64,000 nt of DNA, from NCBI GenBank assembly GCA_006176705.1, contig QRFJ01005887.1:1-64000 (forward strand), read 5' to 3'. The notes under the pieces were generated by a model. The model saw only the letters and a program-made list of their open reading frames with translations, was not told the origin of the DNA and made no database searches. The position numbers were made by a program, and so were the translations under genes. Positions within the stretch are counted from its first letter, which is position 1. Every line of letters begins with the position of its first letter. The DNA comes from Cocos nucifera (Eukaryota > Streptophyta > Magnoliopsida > Arecales > Arecaceae). Shown here piece after piece: positions 25,385 through 36,943 of this stretch.

Positions 25385-26290
25385 GTTTACACTCTATCTT
25401 AATAATCTAGCCAACGGCCATGAGCAATTACCATGCAAATCAAGTTAAATTGAGTCAAAATAGATAAAAGTCATATGACCATTGCTTGACAAGATAGAGT
25501 TTTACAGTAAATCCTACTAAGTGTAGATGCACCGGCTGAAGAGGTACAATTTGTCCATATATTGATGAGCAAGCTAAAAGATCAAGACTTGACCTTGATC
25601 AATATTCACAAATCATATATAAATGGATGGCCAGTGGCAGGCTGAGGTAACCAATCTTAAAGATATTCTCTAAAGCGAAAGACCATATTATAGGTCAAAG
25701 TAGAGAGAGGGCCAATGTAAGCCATGTCTGAATAAGCTATATGGCCAATGTAAGATATAACCATCAGTCTTACAGTTGGTGTAAAACAATTGTGCTAATG
25801 AACAAATGAAGTGAGAGGATGGTTATTGAAATTATCGGAAGTGAAGGTTCGATATGGTGGCAACCATTAAATTGGGTAGTTATTGTATTTTAGTATAAAT
25901 AAATAGAATTATACTTTATAAAGAATCTATCAACAATCTAATATATCAATGCATATTATCTTGTCTTAGCTTACTGGTCTCTTTCTATTTTAGGAGTAGC
26001 ATTAATTTAACTTGGATCCTTACCATTGCAGCCTAGGAGTAGCATTAATTTAACTTGGATCCTTACCATTGCAGCCTACGCTACATTCCTTTCCCTATTT
26101 GGATCCATCTCTTTCAAACGATGGTGTGATAGTGATAAAAGTCTTTGAAGGTTAAGGTACTTAGATCCCTACTACTCTCATATCCTCCTTTCGATCACCA
26201 TCTTTCTAGTTATTCTAATATTGATGGCATGTCCGCATCTATCTATCCTACCATCTAATTGGTAACCACTCTTTTCTTGGTGCACCTGGA
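25385..26290. other. Insertion or unrecognised sequence between gag and protease
   Basis: Sequence between the broken zinc knuckle and the protease region has no recognised domain. It contains a 43-bp tandem duplication at 25991-26076. It could be a small insertion that interrupted gag; no clear inverted termini were seen. Confidence 0.35.
25991..26076. repeat. Two tandem 43-bp units
   Basis: TAGGAGTAGCATTAATTTAA and the following 23 bases (25991-26033) repeat directly at 26034-26076 without a visible change. Confidence 0.9.
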
Positions 26291-26299
26291 TGGACTCAA

Positions 26300-27337
26300 A
26301 CAACCAATTCCTTGGCACACCTAGATGGGGTGGAAAGGGTGACAATATATAGATACCTTGCAAAAGTGGATTGCTTTCACAAAAGGAAAGATAAAGATGA
26401 AACTAACATGGTGGAAGCCAAAGAGAAAATGGTTGCCACACTCACTAAAATTCTCGTGGTTAGTGTTGATGAAGAATGGTGGATTGATTCAGATGCAACA
26501 TGCCATGTGACTGATCCCAACAAGAGAATGTTCACGACTTCCAAGATTGATAATGAGAAGTCTATATTCATGGTCAACTCCATTAGTATTGTCATTGGCA
26601 AGGGAACAGTTCGACTTCCTCTCATATTTTGGAGTCTCTTTACTCTTCAAGATATTCACTATATTATTGGAATTAGAAAGAGTCTTGATTCTACTAAGAA
26701 GTTTGATGATCATGTTTTTGAAGTTGTGTTCAGTTTCCAAAAGAGATCATTCGTTGGAAAATGATATGCCAAAGCAAATAATTGCTTGCTTAGTTTAATT
26801 AAGATACTATTATTCTAATTGTATTGTTGATGATCTACATCATATTTGGCAATGTAGGTTAGACAAGATTATGAATAGAATAATTTCTCATAAATTAGTT
26901 CCTAAAACTAATTCTAAGTTAACTAGTCGTTCTTGTGAATACGGTGGACAAACAAAAATTACTAAGACTCCTTGAAAATGATAGAAATACTGACATTATA
27001 GCTGGAATTAATTCACCTGATGATAAGGATTAATATAAAGGAGGAAAATGGTATTTGTAATATTTATTGATGACCATTCTAAATTTTCTTATACATTTCT
27101 AAGAAGAACTAAAGATGAGATATTTGAGAAATTTAAAATCTTAAAGAAAAAGTAGAAAATCAACTTGGCAAGAAGATCAAAAGAATAAGATCTGATCATA
27201 ATGGAGAATACAACTCGACTGATTTCAAAAAATTTTGTGAGTATCATGGAATTATTAGAGAAGAAACAACTTGTAAGTCACCTCGTCACAATGGAGTGGT
27301 AAATAAAAAAATAGAAGCTTGGTTGAAATTGTTAGTT
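26300..27337 (+). pseudogene. Copia protease, pre-integrase and integrase N-terminal remnant
   Basis: WWIDSDATCHV (about 26480-26510) corresponds to the copia protease motif WxxDTGA/S, with the catalytic DTG changed to DSD. FSFQKRSFVGK and a pre-integrase CRLDKI / CEYGGQTKITK follow (26860-26970). Degraded integrase core is read near 27030-27330 (RSDHNGEYNSTDF-like, then VEIVSS). Stops and frame changes are frequent. The sequence ends in a microsatellite at 27338, at the position where ERKNRTLVEMVN normally continues. Confidence 0.7.
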
Positions 27338-27339
27338 CT

Positions 27340-27373
<34 letters not shown>

Positions 27374-27960
27374 ATACATATATATACATATATACATATA
27401 CATATATATATACATATATAATATAACATATATACAATATACATATGCGACTGATTATATATATATATACATATTACATATACATGCATATATTATAGAT
27501 ACGAAACAACTACGTACATACTACATATACATATATGGATACATTACATACATATATAATATGATAGAAGCCTTGTGTTGAAACATTATCTATATATATA
27601 ATATATATATATACTAATAAATTATACATACATATATAATATGTTATATATTATACATACATACATATATATAATTATATATTATATTATAATATAATTT
27701 AACGTACGTACGGTACATATATACACATCAATACATTTAAATATATGATGTATACATATACATACATGACATTATACATATCATATACCATATAACATAA
27801 TATATAGAGATTATATACTATAGGCTATACATATATATTATTAGGTAGATGTACACTATGTATCTACGTACTCTACACACTCCAATATCATATAAATTAT
27901 ATACTCCATATATGATGTAGAATACCATATATAGACCATCCTAATAACAATAGATGATAT
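27338..27960. repeat. AT/TATACA microsatellite-derived block 1
   Basis: (TA)n and TACATA/CATATA variants at 27338-27550 grade into degenerate TATA-rich sequence to about 27960. It interrupts the integrase region of the decayed copia element. ORFs across it are repeat translations, not proteins. Confidence 0.85.
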
Positions 27961-28682
27961 AGACGCTAAGCATTTCTGAGATCCCATCATTTCCATTAGA
28001 ATTAAAAGCAAACGGAGTAATTTTATTTAGTTGTTTATTTATGAATTTATAACTGTCAGAGTTTTGTTATTCCTTTTTTAAGTTTTCGATTTGAAATCAA
28101 TCCAAAATAACACCAAACAATAACACAATTCATAAATCCGTAAAAAATAAACTCCAAACACAAATATAATAAATAGAAACTTTGTGTTTATCTAGAATGG
28201 TTTGTGTTTATTTCAGTATTTATTATTTTTATAATCATGTTTATTTCAATATTTATTATTTTTATTATTATTTTTTTAGGTTTTTTTTTAAAATTTCTTT
28301 TTGGGCACCTTCCTCAGTGGAAAAAAACTAAGGAGTTCAAAAAATTAATTTATTTTTTTAAAGGTACGCTTCACACCAAAAAAATTTAAAAAAATTCAAA
28401 AAAAAATCTTGAAAAAAAAACTTTCTTTAAGAGAAAGAAGGCACCTTTTTTCAAAAGAAGGAACCTTCTTTTTTTTATAGTTTTTTTAATTAAAAAAAGA
28501 GAAAAGTAAAAGTTTCTTTAATTTAAAAAAATACTTTTTGGAAAGAAGGCGCCTTCATTTTTTTTTCTTTTTGATTAACAAGTTGTTTGCTTTTCAGGGG
28601 ATATTTGGAGATGCGTGCTGATCCAATGGTCAAAAATTCGACTGGATATGCACTGGGCTCCGATCGACCGTAGCCCAGTCTA
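27961..28682. other. Non-coding insert between two microsatellite blocks
   Basis: It is A/T-homopolymer-rich with several AAGAAGG(C/A)ACCTT-like phrases (28436-28470, 28540-28560), and a short GC-richer tail (28610-28680) before the second microsatellite. No domain is recognised, and it is not copia integrase. It takes the place of roughly 30 missing integrase residues. Confidence 0.4.
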
Positions 28683-28779
28683 CCTATATATCTATATATA
28701 TGTACATATATATACATGTACATATATGTACATCTACATATATATACATGTACATATATGTACATATACATATATGTAC

Positions 28780-28870
<91 letters not shown>

Positions 28871-28988
28871 GATGTATATGTGTGTGTGTGTACGTATATG
28901 TGTGTATGTATATATATGTGTCTATCTATATATATATGTGTATATATATGTGTGTATCTATATATATATATACATATATATATATACA

Positions 28989-29019
<31 letters not shown>

Positions 29020-29074
29020 GTATGTATGTATGTATGTATGTATATGTATATATATATGTATGTATGTATGTATG

Positions 29075-29111
<37 letters not shown>

Positions 29112-29212
29112 GTATGTATATATATGTGTGTGTGTGTGTATGTATATGTATGTATGTATGCATGTATGTACATACGTACGTATATGTATATGTATATGTA
29201 TGTATATGTAAT
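28683..29212. repeat. Compound microsatellite block 2, (TA)n, (TG)n, (TACA)n, (TATG)n
   Basis: About 530 bp of almost pure TA/TATG/TACA repeats include an uninterrupted (TA)n near 28795-28855. A (TACATACA) to (TGTATGTA) mirror switch near 28985-29045 can form hairpins. Long apparent ORFs on both strands made of Tyr/Ile/His/Thr repeats are artefacts of the repeat. Confidence 0.95.
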
Positions 29213-29720
29213 GGAATTCTACACAAAAATCATGACAAAACTCCATATGTATTGCCAAATCTTAATTATTTTAAAGTATGGGGTTATATTGTTTGTATAT
29301 TAGATACTACTAATAAGAGATCTAAGTTTCTAGATTTTCAAATTTAACAACTAACAATAATTTTGAGGCTGTATATGCTATATATTTTGCTCGCTTAACC
29401 ATCAGAGATGTAGATGAATTATAATTTGAACAAGACCTTATTGCAAAGTTAGAAAAATCTGAACAAATAATGGAAAAAAATAATATTAATATTGATAATT
29501 CTCATAATAATGATAGCAGCGAAAGTAGTAATGATAGTGTTGCCAATAAGAACCTACATATTTATAGGCCTATAAGAAGAAGCAAAAGACATAGAATTGA
29601 AAAACAATTAGGTGTTGGAATGTTACATATTCATTAGATGAGGATCTTAAAATATTTGAAGAAGCTGTGCCTTTATCGGATGCTAACTTCTAGAAAATTG
29701 CTATAGATGATAAAATAAAA
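29213..29720 (+). pseudogene. Copia integrase C-terminus and linker remnant
   Basis: After the microsatellite the copia frame resumes with NGILHKNHDKTPYVL and FKVWG (29210-29285), matching the HKKxxKTPYELW...LKVWGC region. The serine/asparagine-rich linker ends in YRPIRRSKRHRIEK (about 29565-29605). The start of the RT region follows and breaks at a MITE (29722). Two microsatellite blocks and an insert therefore lie inside one integrase gene. Confidence 0.75.
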
Positions 29721-29721
29721 T

Positions 29722-29936
29722 TTAGAAAAATTATAAAAATATCCTTCAACTTTAATCTAATTTTATTTATACCCCTATACTTTAAAAAATGTAAAACTAG
29801 CCTTTCTAGTTATCTATATATTTTATATTAGAATATATCAATAACTAGATGGGTTAGTTTGATATTCTTTAAAATATTGAGGGTGTAAGTGAAATTGAGC
29901 TAAAATTAAGACGGTGTTTCTATAATTTTCTTCTAA
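29722..29936. mobile_element. Small MITE (about 215 bp) inside the copia RT linker
   Basis: The left end reads TTAGAAAAATTATAAAAATA then TCCTTCAAC...TTTATACCCC. The complement of the right end reads TTAGAAGAAAATTATAGAAA then CACCGTCTT...CTTACACCCTC. These are imperfect inverted repeats of roughly 50 bp. It interrupts the region just before the first RT motif of the copia remnant. Confidence 0.65.
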
Positions 29937-29984
29937 AATTTATATATGATAATAATATATAGACATTATGTAATCTTCATCCTA

Positions 29985-30377
29985 ACACAAAATCTATTGG
30001 ATGTAAATTGTTAAGAAAGAAAATTGAACCTCACGGTAGTATAAATAAGTACAAGGCAAGATTAGATGCTAACGGATATAGCCAAAAGGAACGAATTGAC
30101 TATTTTGAAAATTTTCACTAGTCACTAAAATAACATCTTTTAGAATACCGGCTGCAATTGCATCCAACTATAATTTGGAAGTACACTATAAAGATAGCAT
30201 TTTTAAACTATGACTTAGAATAAGAAATCTATAATAATTAGCCCATAGGATATATTATTAAAGGATAATAGGAAAAAAGTATGTAGACCAAATAAGTCTC
30301 TGTATGGGCTAAAATAGGCCCCTAGATGATGATATAAAAAGTTCAAACTAAAAATTAAGCAATTTGGATTTAAAAGT
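29985..30377 (+). pseudogene. Copia reverse transcriptase N-terminal remnant
   Basis: Reads SIGCKLLRKKIEPHGSINKYK, ARLDANGYSQKERIDYFENF (about 29995-30115), then frame-shifted IAFLNYDLE and a SLYGLKQAP-like stretch. These are the RT opening motifs of copia. The frame is cut at 30377 by the inverted LTR pair, and the reading resumes at 32366. Confidence 0.75.
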
Positions 30378-32365
30378 TGTTGCGGTAGAATTTCGTCTCG
30401 AGGTCGGATTGACTAGAGTTCGACAACAACGATAGATTGCGACGGTAGGACCTGCAAGAAAAGTCTCCAACCGAAGGTGGCTCCGATAAGAACCCTCCAA
30501 TGCTCAAGTCAGAATTCTGGACAACAGAGAGAAGTGAGCATACTGGGAGAGAGGAGGTTTCATACCTTGGAGGTCCTTTGTGGGTCTTTATTTATAGACA
30601 AAGACTGAAGAGCCATAAGAAGGAAGGAGTATCAAGTAGTTAGTCTTGACTTATCTAGAGAGATATGGTCATTATTTTCTTTCTTATTATATCATAGTCG
30701 TTTGAATTTTGAAAGAGACAGAATTTACAGATCAAGTCGGGTCCGGCTAGGGGGACCTAGGATCGATCGAGGATCAGGTCAGTAGCCAAGCAAGGTCGGA
30801 GTTACCAAAGTGAATCAGGAGAGGTTGACTGAGCCTAGGATACCTTTGTGTCCTCATATGCCTCACATCTTCGGCCAGTACAAAATCACCCCAACATAAG
30901 CCCCCTACTCTCGAGTCCGAGTTAGATCATTGGATCGGACCAAATGAGTACTTCAGCTTTGCCAAAGATGTGCCAAGGGCATCTTTTTAGCTGAAGTGAC
31001 ATGTCTGTAGCTCTCGATGAGATGAAGGGTCACATCAGACCTGATGTTTGCAACTTCTTAGTCGTCGAGTTCTTCATCGGCTATACTCGCTGAAAATTAA
31101 GCGAGGGGCCTTCGAGGGTTCTGTAGGTTAGCCCTCATAGTTGTCGAAGTCGGTGGGCAGAGGGTCCTTACAGATTAACACTTCGGAGGTTCTTTTAGGT
31201 TAGCCTTCACTTGTCGCATGACTAAAATCTTCATGGACAATGGTTCGCTGAGAAGCGAGCTTCCTTCGGAGGTCGCTATAGGTTAGCTCCCATTTCTTAG
31301 TCATCAAGGTCATCTACCTATGTTGTTTGCTGCTGAAGTTGATGGATTGAGGGTTCTCATAGGTTAGCCCTCCGAAGGTCTTTTTAGGTTAGCTCTACTT
31401 CTTGATCAACTAGGGTCTTCGCGGGCTGTTGGCTTGTGGAAAAACGAGCAGCCTTTGAGGGTCCTTATTGGTTAGCCTCCATTTCCCGACTGTCAAGATC
31501 TTCCACCCATGTATGTTGGATCGGTAAGCATTGAGGATCCTTATAGGTTAGCCCCCACTTCCCGCATGACTAAGGTCTTCATGGACCATTGGCTCACTGA
31601 AAAGCAAGCGGCCTTTGGGGGTCCTTATAGGTTACCCCCCACTTCTTAGTCACTGAGATCTCGAGTTGTGAATCTACGCACAAAGGATGAGAGAACTCAC
31701 TGGACTGGCTCTAGCTAGGCCTTCCAATTTTCAATTTAAGTCGAACTTCAGAGTAAAGAAAATGATAGTTGGAGTACTCCCTTCATTCAACCCAATTCTG
31801 ACTCGAACTCGAAAGTAAGGGGCTTATGTTGGGGGTGATGTTGTACTGGTCGAAGATGTGAGGCATATAAGGACACAAGGTACCCAAGCTCGACCAATCT
31901 CTCCTAATTCGCTTACTTTGGCAACTCTGACCCTTGCTTGGCTATTGATTCGATCCTTGACTGATCCTAGGTCCCCCTTGTCAAACCTAACCTGAAAATG
32001 TTGTCTCTTTCAAAATTCAAACAACCATGATATATAGCCAATGATAGACAAATAAGAAAGAAGATAACGACCATATCTCTCTAGATAAGTTAAAGCTAAT
32101 CATCTGATTCTCCTTCCTTCTCATGGCTTTTCAGCCTCTGTCTATAAATAAAGATCCATAGGGGACCTTCAAGGTATGAAACCTCCTCTCTCCCAACATG
32201 CTCACCCCCTTCCTTTATTGTCCAGAATTCTAACTTGAGCGTCAGAGAATCCCCGCCAGAGCCATCTCCAGTCGGAGACTTTTCTTGTAGGTCCTGTTAT
32301 CGCCGACCTACCGTCGCCATCCAACTTCAGTCAATCCGATCTTGAGATGAAATTCTACCGCAACA
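30378..32365. mobile_element. Inverted pair of LTRs with a tandem-repeat core, inserted as one unit
   Basis: The right arm (31834-32365) has LTR form: TGTTGGGGGTGATG to CTACCGCAACA, preceded by a polypurine-like AAGTAAGGGGCTTA. The left arm (30378-30898) is the same LTR inverted, TGTTGCGGTAGAATTTC to ATCACCCCAACA, followed by the complement of the same polypurine tract. The arms are about 520-530 bp and clearly alike though diverged. The unit sits in copia RT with flanks AAAGT (30373-30377) and AGAGT (32366-32370), a 5-bp duplication with one change. It behaves like one insertion with LTR ends, but the repeats are inverted. No protein is encoded. Confidence 0.8.
31120..31640. repeat. Degenerate tandem repeats with AGGTTAGCC motif in the core
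   Basis: The phrase TATAGGTTAGCCCCCACTTC or a variant recurs about eight times, at roughly 31125, 31195, 31270, 31355, 31385, 31468, 31545 and 31627. Spacing is irregular, mostly 70-90 bp. It is non-coding and lies between the two inverted LTRs. Confidence 0.75.
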
Positions 32366-33010
32366 AGAGTAGTGAAGAGGAAAGTTGCATCTTTACTAAA
32401 GAAATAGAAAATTTTAAAGTATTAATTACTCTTTAAGTGGATGATTTACTGGTCTTTAGTTCTAATGTAGAATGTATCAATGAGACAGAATATTTTTAAC
32501 ACAACCATTTGTTATGAAGGACTTAGGCCCAACAAATGCTATATTAGTAGTTAAGGTAATTAGAAGAGATAGGGAATATATTTTAGCCTAATCTCATTAC
32601 ATTGAAGAAAAAAAAAGAATTTTAATTACTTTGATTGCAAGTCATCTAAAACACTAACTCCCCATCTCGAGCAATGTTTCAAGCTAATAAGGAGATATTA
32701 TGGATGAAGCGATTTCTTAGATGCATTCCTTTCATTGAAATTTTTATAGATCCTATTATCATGTATTATGTAAACTAAGCTGCTATACACAATACCAAAA
32801 ACAGGAGAGTGGCTAGCAATAGCAAGCACATTGCTATGAGATACAATCACATTAAAAGAATTGGGAAAAAGATAAGGTAGTACTTGAAAACCTTCCAATT
32901 GATCAAATTAATGCTAGCTGATCCTTAACAAAGCCCTCATCTAGTGAGAAAATTAGTAAAACTAGGAGAGACAAGGGACTGGAAGCAGCTTAAAAGAGAT
33001 GGACTTAATT
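32366..33010 (+). pseudogene. Copia reverse transcriptase and RNase H remnant, after the insertion
   Basis: The RT frame resumes with VDDLLVFSSN (about 32436-32466), equal to the catalytic YVDD box with the tyrosine codon changed. PFVMKDLGP then I...VIRRDREYILAQSHYIE follow across frames. RNase H traces run to about 33000 (HIAMRYNHIKE-like near 32830, ENFADPLTK-like positions lost). Stops are common. It continues the reading from 30377, which proves that the inverted pair is an insertion. Confidence 0.7.
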
Positions 33011-33019
33011 GTAGCCTAC

Positions 33020-33490
33020 TCTAAAAAGTGATGTCAGTTTATAGTTCTACTTGAAAACTAGAACATCACTACTTAGGGTTCAAAGGAAATCTAATCAAGT
33101 TATTATCCATGAAATATCAATGTATAGGTTGCATGTTTAGTGCATTGTTATCTTTGGAATAGTTGGGGTAAGAAATCACATAAAGTTCCATGTCTATATG
33201 AATGCATTATGTTATACACAACAAGATCGGTAGAACTTTTATAAATCCATCAAAACATGAAAACTTTTTATTTCTATAATTCTCCTTCTATATAAGCTTC
33301 CTTTTGTACTTTATCTTTCGAGATACAGTTCCTATTTAAAGGTGATTAAAAAGTACAATCTTATATCATCTTTGATTTGGGCATTATATCCTGGGGATAG
33401 AGTTTCCGAAAGTTCTTTTACATCTAGCTAAAAAAGGGGAAAGCACTATCTTTTATAAAGCTTTCTGAAAGTGTCTTACTGATCCAAGTG
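33020..33490 (+). mobile_element. Probable 3' LTR region of the decayed copia element
   Basis: Co-linear with 24240-24470 (see that entry) and directly downstream of the RNase H remnant. The exact start was not fixed. Confidence 0.5.
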
Positions 33491-35195
33491 AACCATCAGA
33501 CTTGATATGACCTATCTTAGCCACTATGAGTATCCATAAGAATCAAACTCGATGCAGATTACTTTGCCACTATAGATATTCAGGAGAATTACTAGACTTG
33601 ATATAGACTACTTTGATCATTATGGATATCCAGGAGGATCATCAGACTCGATATGAATCACTTTCGTCACTATGAGGACTCAATATGGATCACATTGGCC
33701 ACTATGGATTAAGGCTGAATAGGATATAGGAGTAAGATTTTTCATATTAACAAGTCGAATTATGTGCCAAACTTTAGAAGTTCATAACTTAATCATATGA
33801 TGCTTGATTAAGATGATCTTTTTTTTTCAAAGTTGTATATCTTGTTGAGATCTACAACTTTGAGCTGGCCCCTAAAAAAGATAAATCAAATCAAAATTTC
33901 ATCATTTGAACCTTGAAACAATGGAAAGATTTTGACCAAAGGTTATCTTTTAATATGTAAAGAATTAAATAGAATGATAGATGGTAAAGTTAATATAAAA
34001 ATTAAGATTTATCTCCTATAAAATTTTAATATATTTTTTTAATTTTTTATGTTAATCATTTTTTTAAAGAGTTAATCATATTCAAACTAAGAGGAAGAAT
34101 CTGATCCAAATTATTTAAGAGTAGATATTTTTCTATAAGATAAGAAAAGGAATCTAACCTAAATTATATAAAGACAGAACTTATTATTATAAATAGGAGC
34201 TATGTACTTCAATTTTTATAGTAGAGAATCAATCAATGAAAGAAAAGAGGACTTAAGCCCTAGTTTTGCAATTCTTCCATTTTTTTTTTTTTTTGAGAGA
34301 TTCAAATTGAATAGGTTTAAGAAAATCTTTTTTTCTCCCTCATTGGATCACTTACCCAACTAAATTCGCATCCTTTATTCTTCTATATGGCTTTTGTGCT
34401 TCTTTCTATTTCATTGAAATAGCACAACAAGGTAGTGAAAGGAAACTTTTGGAAAGATGATTAGTTGGAGGCTTGTCAATTGATTGTCTCGTTTCCCAAG
34501 CTCTTCCAATTGGCTGAATTAGAAAACCATGGAACGGGATTGTGCTTCTATGGAGGCTAGCTTGATAAAATTGGGATAAGATTTTGATATTTGCTTGCTA
34601 AAGGAGGGGCAGGGGGAAAATGAAATTGGTTTATATTCTAAGTTTTGGTCAGCTGAAGAGAGGGTCCTGTGGAGGTGGAATAATTCTCTAGTTGGTTCTC
34701 TATGAAGGCTACTATAATTTTTCCAAGGCAGGAGTCCTTTCTTTAGATAGATTGTGTGAAAGAGTGTTTCATGGAGAAAAATCTAGGAGAACATCTATGA
34801 ATACATGCTCCCTGTCTCTCCCCCTCCTTTCTCTCTATTTCCATGAAAAGGCATATGTATTATACATACAAAAACTAGTCTATTTATTTGTAATATATAA
34901 TGTAAAAGATTTCAATATCAGTTCTACACAACCAGTCCTAAAGCCTGAACTCAGGCCTCACCATAATAAAATAGTCAAAACACCTACCTCCGCATGCCCC
35001 CACTACCCTAATTTCTTTGCATCCCAAATAGAAAGAAGAAGAAAATGCAATCCCCTTGCTACTCTCTTGCTTAAGCTCCATTAACTAAAATAAAATAAAA
35101 ATAAAACTATACATGCACATGCAAGACTCTAGCTATTATAATGGAACCTCTATTAGGTGCATCTTTATTCTTCAACTTCCACTCCCCATGGGCCC
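33491..35195. other. Repeat-like non-coding sequence, possibly further LTR fragments
   Basis: Contains a degenerate tandem phrase GACTTGATATGA...CACTATGGATATCCAGGAG at 33500-33710 (unit about 65-70 bp). A promoter-like tail follows (TATAAATAGGAGC, 34187-34200), then TCAATCAATGAAAGAAAAGA, which resembles the U3/R part of plant LTRs. An ORF at 34692-35084 has no recognisable domain and I do not support it as a gene. Confidence 0.35.
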
Positions 35196-35201
35196 TTCGA
35201 C

Positions 35202-36434
35202 GAACAAAAATCATATGGGACAGGCACTATAAAATATCATATGAGGTGGGCTTCATAATATGCCATATTTCTCTTCATACTAATCTTAAAGAATAAATCT
35301 AACAGTCAAAGGCTTTTCTACTAATGGAGTTATTAATCCCATGATTAAAGCATTCATTTTTTTCTCATTTTTAATACATAATGATGCATACTATATAACC
35401 ATACGATACATACTCAAACTTTTTTGATACACACCGGCAATGATCCAATACACACCTATAGCTAAATTGATGCATAGTTTGCAGTACTTACTATTCACGG
35501 TATACAGTATATGACTAGTTGATACATAGTAAGCAAAATATTCATCTAACATTCCAATATATATCTGTAGATAAAGCGATATATAGTTTTTAAAATATAG
35601 CATTCATCAGCACATAGCATATGCATAAATGATACATATTAGATGGCTTATTAAGATATACTATATGCTTTTTTAATACACATCCAGCAATAACCCAATA
35701 CACACCTCGAGGCCCTTTCTTCTCTTCCAAATTTCTTTTTTTTTTTAAGATATTTGCACCTAAAAGTTCACAGAAACTATATATCATTTTACCTAGAGGT
35801 GTGTATTGGAATGTTGGATGAATATTTTGTTAGGTGTATATCAACCGACCATAAACTATGTACCAATAAATACTATATAAATTTGATAAATTATATATTT
35901 ATCTATAGGTATATAGTGGATTGTTACTAAATATGTATCAAAAAATCTTACAGTATGTATCAATAAGCCATCTAGTATATATTATTTGGTCATATGTTGT
36001 GTACTGATGAATGCTATATTTTGAAAACTATGTATTATTTTACCTAGAGGTGTGTATTAGAACGTTGGATGAATATTTTGCTAGATGTGTATCAATTAGC
36101 CATATATTATGTATTAGATGAAACTAAGTTTGGTAAACTGTATATCAATTTAGCTATAGATATGTATTAGATCGTTGTTGAATGTATATCGAAAAAGCTT
36201 ACAATATATATCATCTAACTATATATTTTGTGTATGGGTCATATAGTATGTATCACTATGTGTTGAAAATGAAAAAGAAAGAGAATGTCTTAATCACGGA
36301 ACTAATAACTCCATTAGTAAAAAAAAAATCTTCGACTTTTATACTTATTCTTTAAGATCAATATTAAAAATGTGGCACACTATAAAGCCTACCATGCGAT
36401 ATTTTATAGTGCCTGCCCCATATGATTTTTGTTC
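35202..36434. mobile_element. Foldback-like element with very long terminal inverted repeats
   Basis: The left end GAACAAAAATCATATGGGAC is mirrored by the right end ATATGATTTTTGTTC. The arms correspond for several hundred bases: AGGCACTATAAAATATCAT versus ATATTTTATAGTGCCTG, and ACTAATGGAGTTATTA versus TAATAACTCCATTAGT. Internal GATACACACC/GGTGTGTATC phrases match too. The centre is near 35700-35800. It encodes nothing and is AT-rich. Long arms suggest a foldback or Mutator-like MITE. Target duplication is unclear (TTCGAC left, TTGAC right). Confidence 0.75.
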
Positions 36435-36786
36435 TTGACTTTGCTCTACTTGCCCCCTTCCCCCTCTTTCTCGCTCTATGTGTGTAAAATAATGAGTAGA
36501 GCACTACTCCCGAGAATCACTTCCCATCTACGTATAAATAATGAGAAAAAATCGAAGCTGGCTTCATATGGCTAGCACGAAGCTTGAAGCTAAGAATCAC
36601 TTCTTCTTATTTGCTTGACTCACTATATGCACCGGCTCCTTTAACCAACCACACCCCCAACCCCTCCATCCACCCCCCAATCTCCTCCGAGGGTTTAGGG
36701 AGGCTATCTCCTTTTCTTTACTTGGCTTCTCAAAACTTACCACAACCACCCCCTCCACCCCACAAACCCCCACATCAACCCCACAA

Positions 36787-36899
36787 ATATATATATATAT
36801 ACACACCTCCCAACAGACTCCCCTCCCCCCCCCCCCCCGCAAAAAAAAAAAAAAAAAAAAACATATATACCTTTGCAAATATTTATTGCATATTTATTC

Positions 36900-36942
<43 letters not shown>
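36787..36942. repeat. Microsatellite cluster: (TA)n, C-run, A-run, (TA)n
   Basis: (AT)n at 36787-36801, a run of 14 C at 36825-36838, about 21 A at 36841-36861, and (TA)n at 36907-36942. The ORFs here are low complexity. Confidence 0.9.

Positions 36943-36943
<1 letters not shown>

Noticed and set aside
28615..29347. Long ORFs on both strands (up to 215 residues) rich in Tyr, Ile, His and Thr
   Set aside because: They translate TA/TATG/TACA microsatellite repeats in every frame and have no domain.
31120..31640. Spaced AGGTTAGCC repeats considered as a possible regulatory or CRISPR array
   Set aside because: Spacing varies, spacers are themselves repeated, and the array lies in the core of a retroelement-derived insert.
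34692..35084. 130-residue ORF with ATG and moderate complexity
   Set aside because: No domain is recognised, it sits among LTR-like fragments, and it has no paralogue in the window.
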